Below are positions 5,225 to 6,375 of a stretch of 6,375 nt of DNA, piece by piece. Source of the stretch: an uncultured bacterium (GTDB lineage: Bacteria > Hydrogenedentota > Hydrogenedentia > Hydrogenedentales > JAEUWI01); the NCBI GenBank assembly GCA_937895305.1, contig CALAXS010000234.1, positions 1 to 6,375 of the forward strand, read 5' to 3'. The notes beneath the pieces were generated by a model, which did not search any database, was not told the origin of the DNA, and was given only the letters and a program-made list of their open reading frames with translations. The stretch's first letter is position 1. Every line of letters starts with the position of its first letter. The translations under genes were made by a program, and so were the position numbers.

Positions 5225-6372
5225 CAGCTGTCCTTCTTCAAGGTCTGTTGCAGGCCACTTACAATACCCTGCGCCAGTCGTTCATGATATGCCTCTGATT
5301 TCAGTCGTGATGTCTCCGCCGGATTCGTCAAAAAGCCGAGCTCAATCAGTACGCCCGGCATGCGCGATTCACGAAAGAGGCGCAATGGTATGGCCCGCAC
5401 ACCCCGTGCCGGTGTGCCTGTGGCCTCGGTCAAGGATTCCACCAAAACGTCCGCCAGTCCCTTGTTCATGGGTGTAAATGAGCTTGTTATCGCTGAGCCG
5501 GCCACGCCCAGTCTGTTTTGTATCTGCGATCCGGCTTTTGCTGAATAAAACAGTTCAACACCATGGGCCCGCACAGAAGGGGATGCCCCTGCATGAAGGC
5601 TGATGAGTACGGCATTTTTGTACTGATTGCAGCGATTGATCCGTTCCTGGATTGACACCCCTTCGTCCGCTTCGCGGGTCATGTAAATCTTGAAGGTACC
5701 CAGGGTCTTCAACTGATTCCGCAGGGCCACTGCTACTGCCAGGGTAAGATCTTTTTCCACAATACCCTCCCCCGCCGTAATTCCCATATCGGTACCGCCA
5801 TGACCGGGATCAATAACCACCGTATCGATCTGCGACCACGGAATCACGGCAATTTGTTCTGATGCAGGCTCGGCCATGGGAAGTTGCGCATCGCCTATGA
5901 CCGTCGAATCGGCATTCAGGTCCCGCACGGATACCCGTGTGTTTTCCCGCACGGTTAACTGAAAGGTCTTACTCAACATGGGCCCCAGATCCTGTAAGGC
6001 GATCATGGCATTGCTGCCCGACCGCTGTAGCGGGGACTTCAATGCAATGAGATCCCCCCCCGCTTCAATGGTAGTCCGGTTCAGGGTGCCTTCGGCATCA
6101 AGACCACCCAGCTGAATTTGTACTGAAGCGCCTGCAATCCGCACGGTGCCCCCTGTTGGCTGCAAGATAGCATAGAGCGATACATACTCTGTGCTTTGCA
6201 GCATCTCTGTGTCTGCCTCTATGGTGTATGATTTCTGCCCGTGAATCACGGAGAAGGAGCGCATTTCCGCACCTGAAACTGCACACCAAATCATGCACAG
6301 GCAGAGTGTAAGGAGACGAAGATGCCGGCAGGAAATCTGCCGGCGATGTGAAATGTTATCCGGGGTGTACAT
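5224..6372 (-). CDS. Secreted N-acetylmuramoyl-L-alanine amidase (Amidase_3) with copper-amine-oxidase-like N-terminal domain
   Basis: This zinc enzyme cuts the bond between MurNAc and L-Ala in peptidoglycan, in the periplasm. The C-terminal domain (about 182-378) has VVIDPGHGG (H191), VEKDLT (E206), SLHAGA (H260) and LIELGFLTNP (E344). These correspond to the three zinc ligands and the catalytic glutamate of AmiA/B/C-type amidases. The common HANA after the third ligand is HAGA here. A signal peptide is likely: basic residues to R19, a hydrophobic core at 20-32, and cleavage after SGA (A35). Residues about 38-140 resemble the copper amine oxidase N-terminal fold (YVSLYAI...GGTV, later LIALKSPL and AMIALQDLG), a non-catalytic wall-targeting type of domain. 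Only 3 bases precede ATG at 6372, so its ribosome site is unseen and the true start could lie outside. It heads the visible operon. Confidence 0.92.
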   Translation of the reverse strand: MYTPDNISHRRQISCRHLRLLTLCLCMIWCAVSGAEMRSFSVIHGQKSYTIEADTEMLQSTEYVSLYAILQPTGGTVRIAGASVQIQLGGLDAEGTLNRTTIEAGGDLIALKSPLQRSGSNAMIALQDLGPMLSKTFQLTVRENTRVSVRDLNADSTVIGDAQLPMAEPASEQIAVIPWSQIDTVVIDPGHGGTDMGITAGEGIVEKDLTLAVAVALRNQLKTLGTFKIYMTREADEGVSIQERINRCNQYKNAVLISLHAGASPSVRAHGVELFYSAKAGSQIQNRLGVAGSAITSSFTPMNKGLADVLVESLTEATGTPARGVRAIPLRLFRESRMPGVLIELGFLTNPAETSRLKSEAYHERLAQGIVSGLQQTLKKDS

Positions 6373-6375
6373 GGT

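Noticed and set aside
4779..5477. 232-codon plus-strand ORF
   Set aside because: It is an antisense shadow of the GerMN and amidase genes, Ser/Pro/Arg-rich and without a domain. The minus-strand genes have clear family motifs.

Overview
The window looks like chromosomal DNA of a Gram-negative bacterium of middling G+C content. Evidence for this is the cell-wall gene set, with one secreted and two membrane-anchored envelope proteins, and the intergenic palindromic repeats of types common in Proteobacteria and neighbouring phyla. A gene pair of a GerMN-domain protein with an amidase carrying a copper-amine-oxidase-type N-terminal domain is, from memory, reminiscent of Desulfobacterota and related groups. 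That is only an impression; the species cannot be named from sequence alone.

All five convincing genes are on the minus strand and read right to left. From 6372 down to 2013 there is a tight cluster: a secreted N-acetylmuramoyl-L-alanine amidase (5224-6372), a membrane-anchored GerMN-domain protein (4547-5224), glutamate racemase MurI (3751-4554) and a large membrane-anchored divergent polysaccharide deacetylase of the YibQ type (2013-3725). The first three overlap by 1 and 8 bp and the fourth follows after 25 bp, so they are very likely one peptidoglycan synthesis and remodelling operon. MurI makes D-glutamate for the precursor, while the other three act at or outside the inner membrane. A 415-bp spacer packed with palindromic repeats follows, then tsaD (620-1597), the tRNA t6A modification enzyme.

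The left 619 bp carry no firm gene. They hold an excess of DnaA-box-like 9-mers (one perfect, three with one mismatch), a good leftward sigma70-type promoter, and a ribosome binding site pointing to a gene that starts just beyond the left edge. They also hold a 37-codon rightward ORF with a strong ribosome binding site, a run of G-tracts, two palindromic repeats and a rightward intrinsic terminator next to the tsaD stop. My best reading is a DnaA-controlled regulatory region, possibly oriC with dnaA just off the left edge. This is a hypothesis.

The same ordered pair of palindromic repeats occurs on both sides of tsaD, about 1.35 kb apart. The yibQ-tsaD spacer is one uninterrupted minus-strand reading frame with 4-bp overlaps at both ends. 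These repeat-related features, the possible origin, and an internal duplication in the YibQ-type protein are the points most worth a second look.
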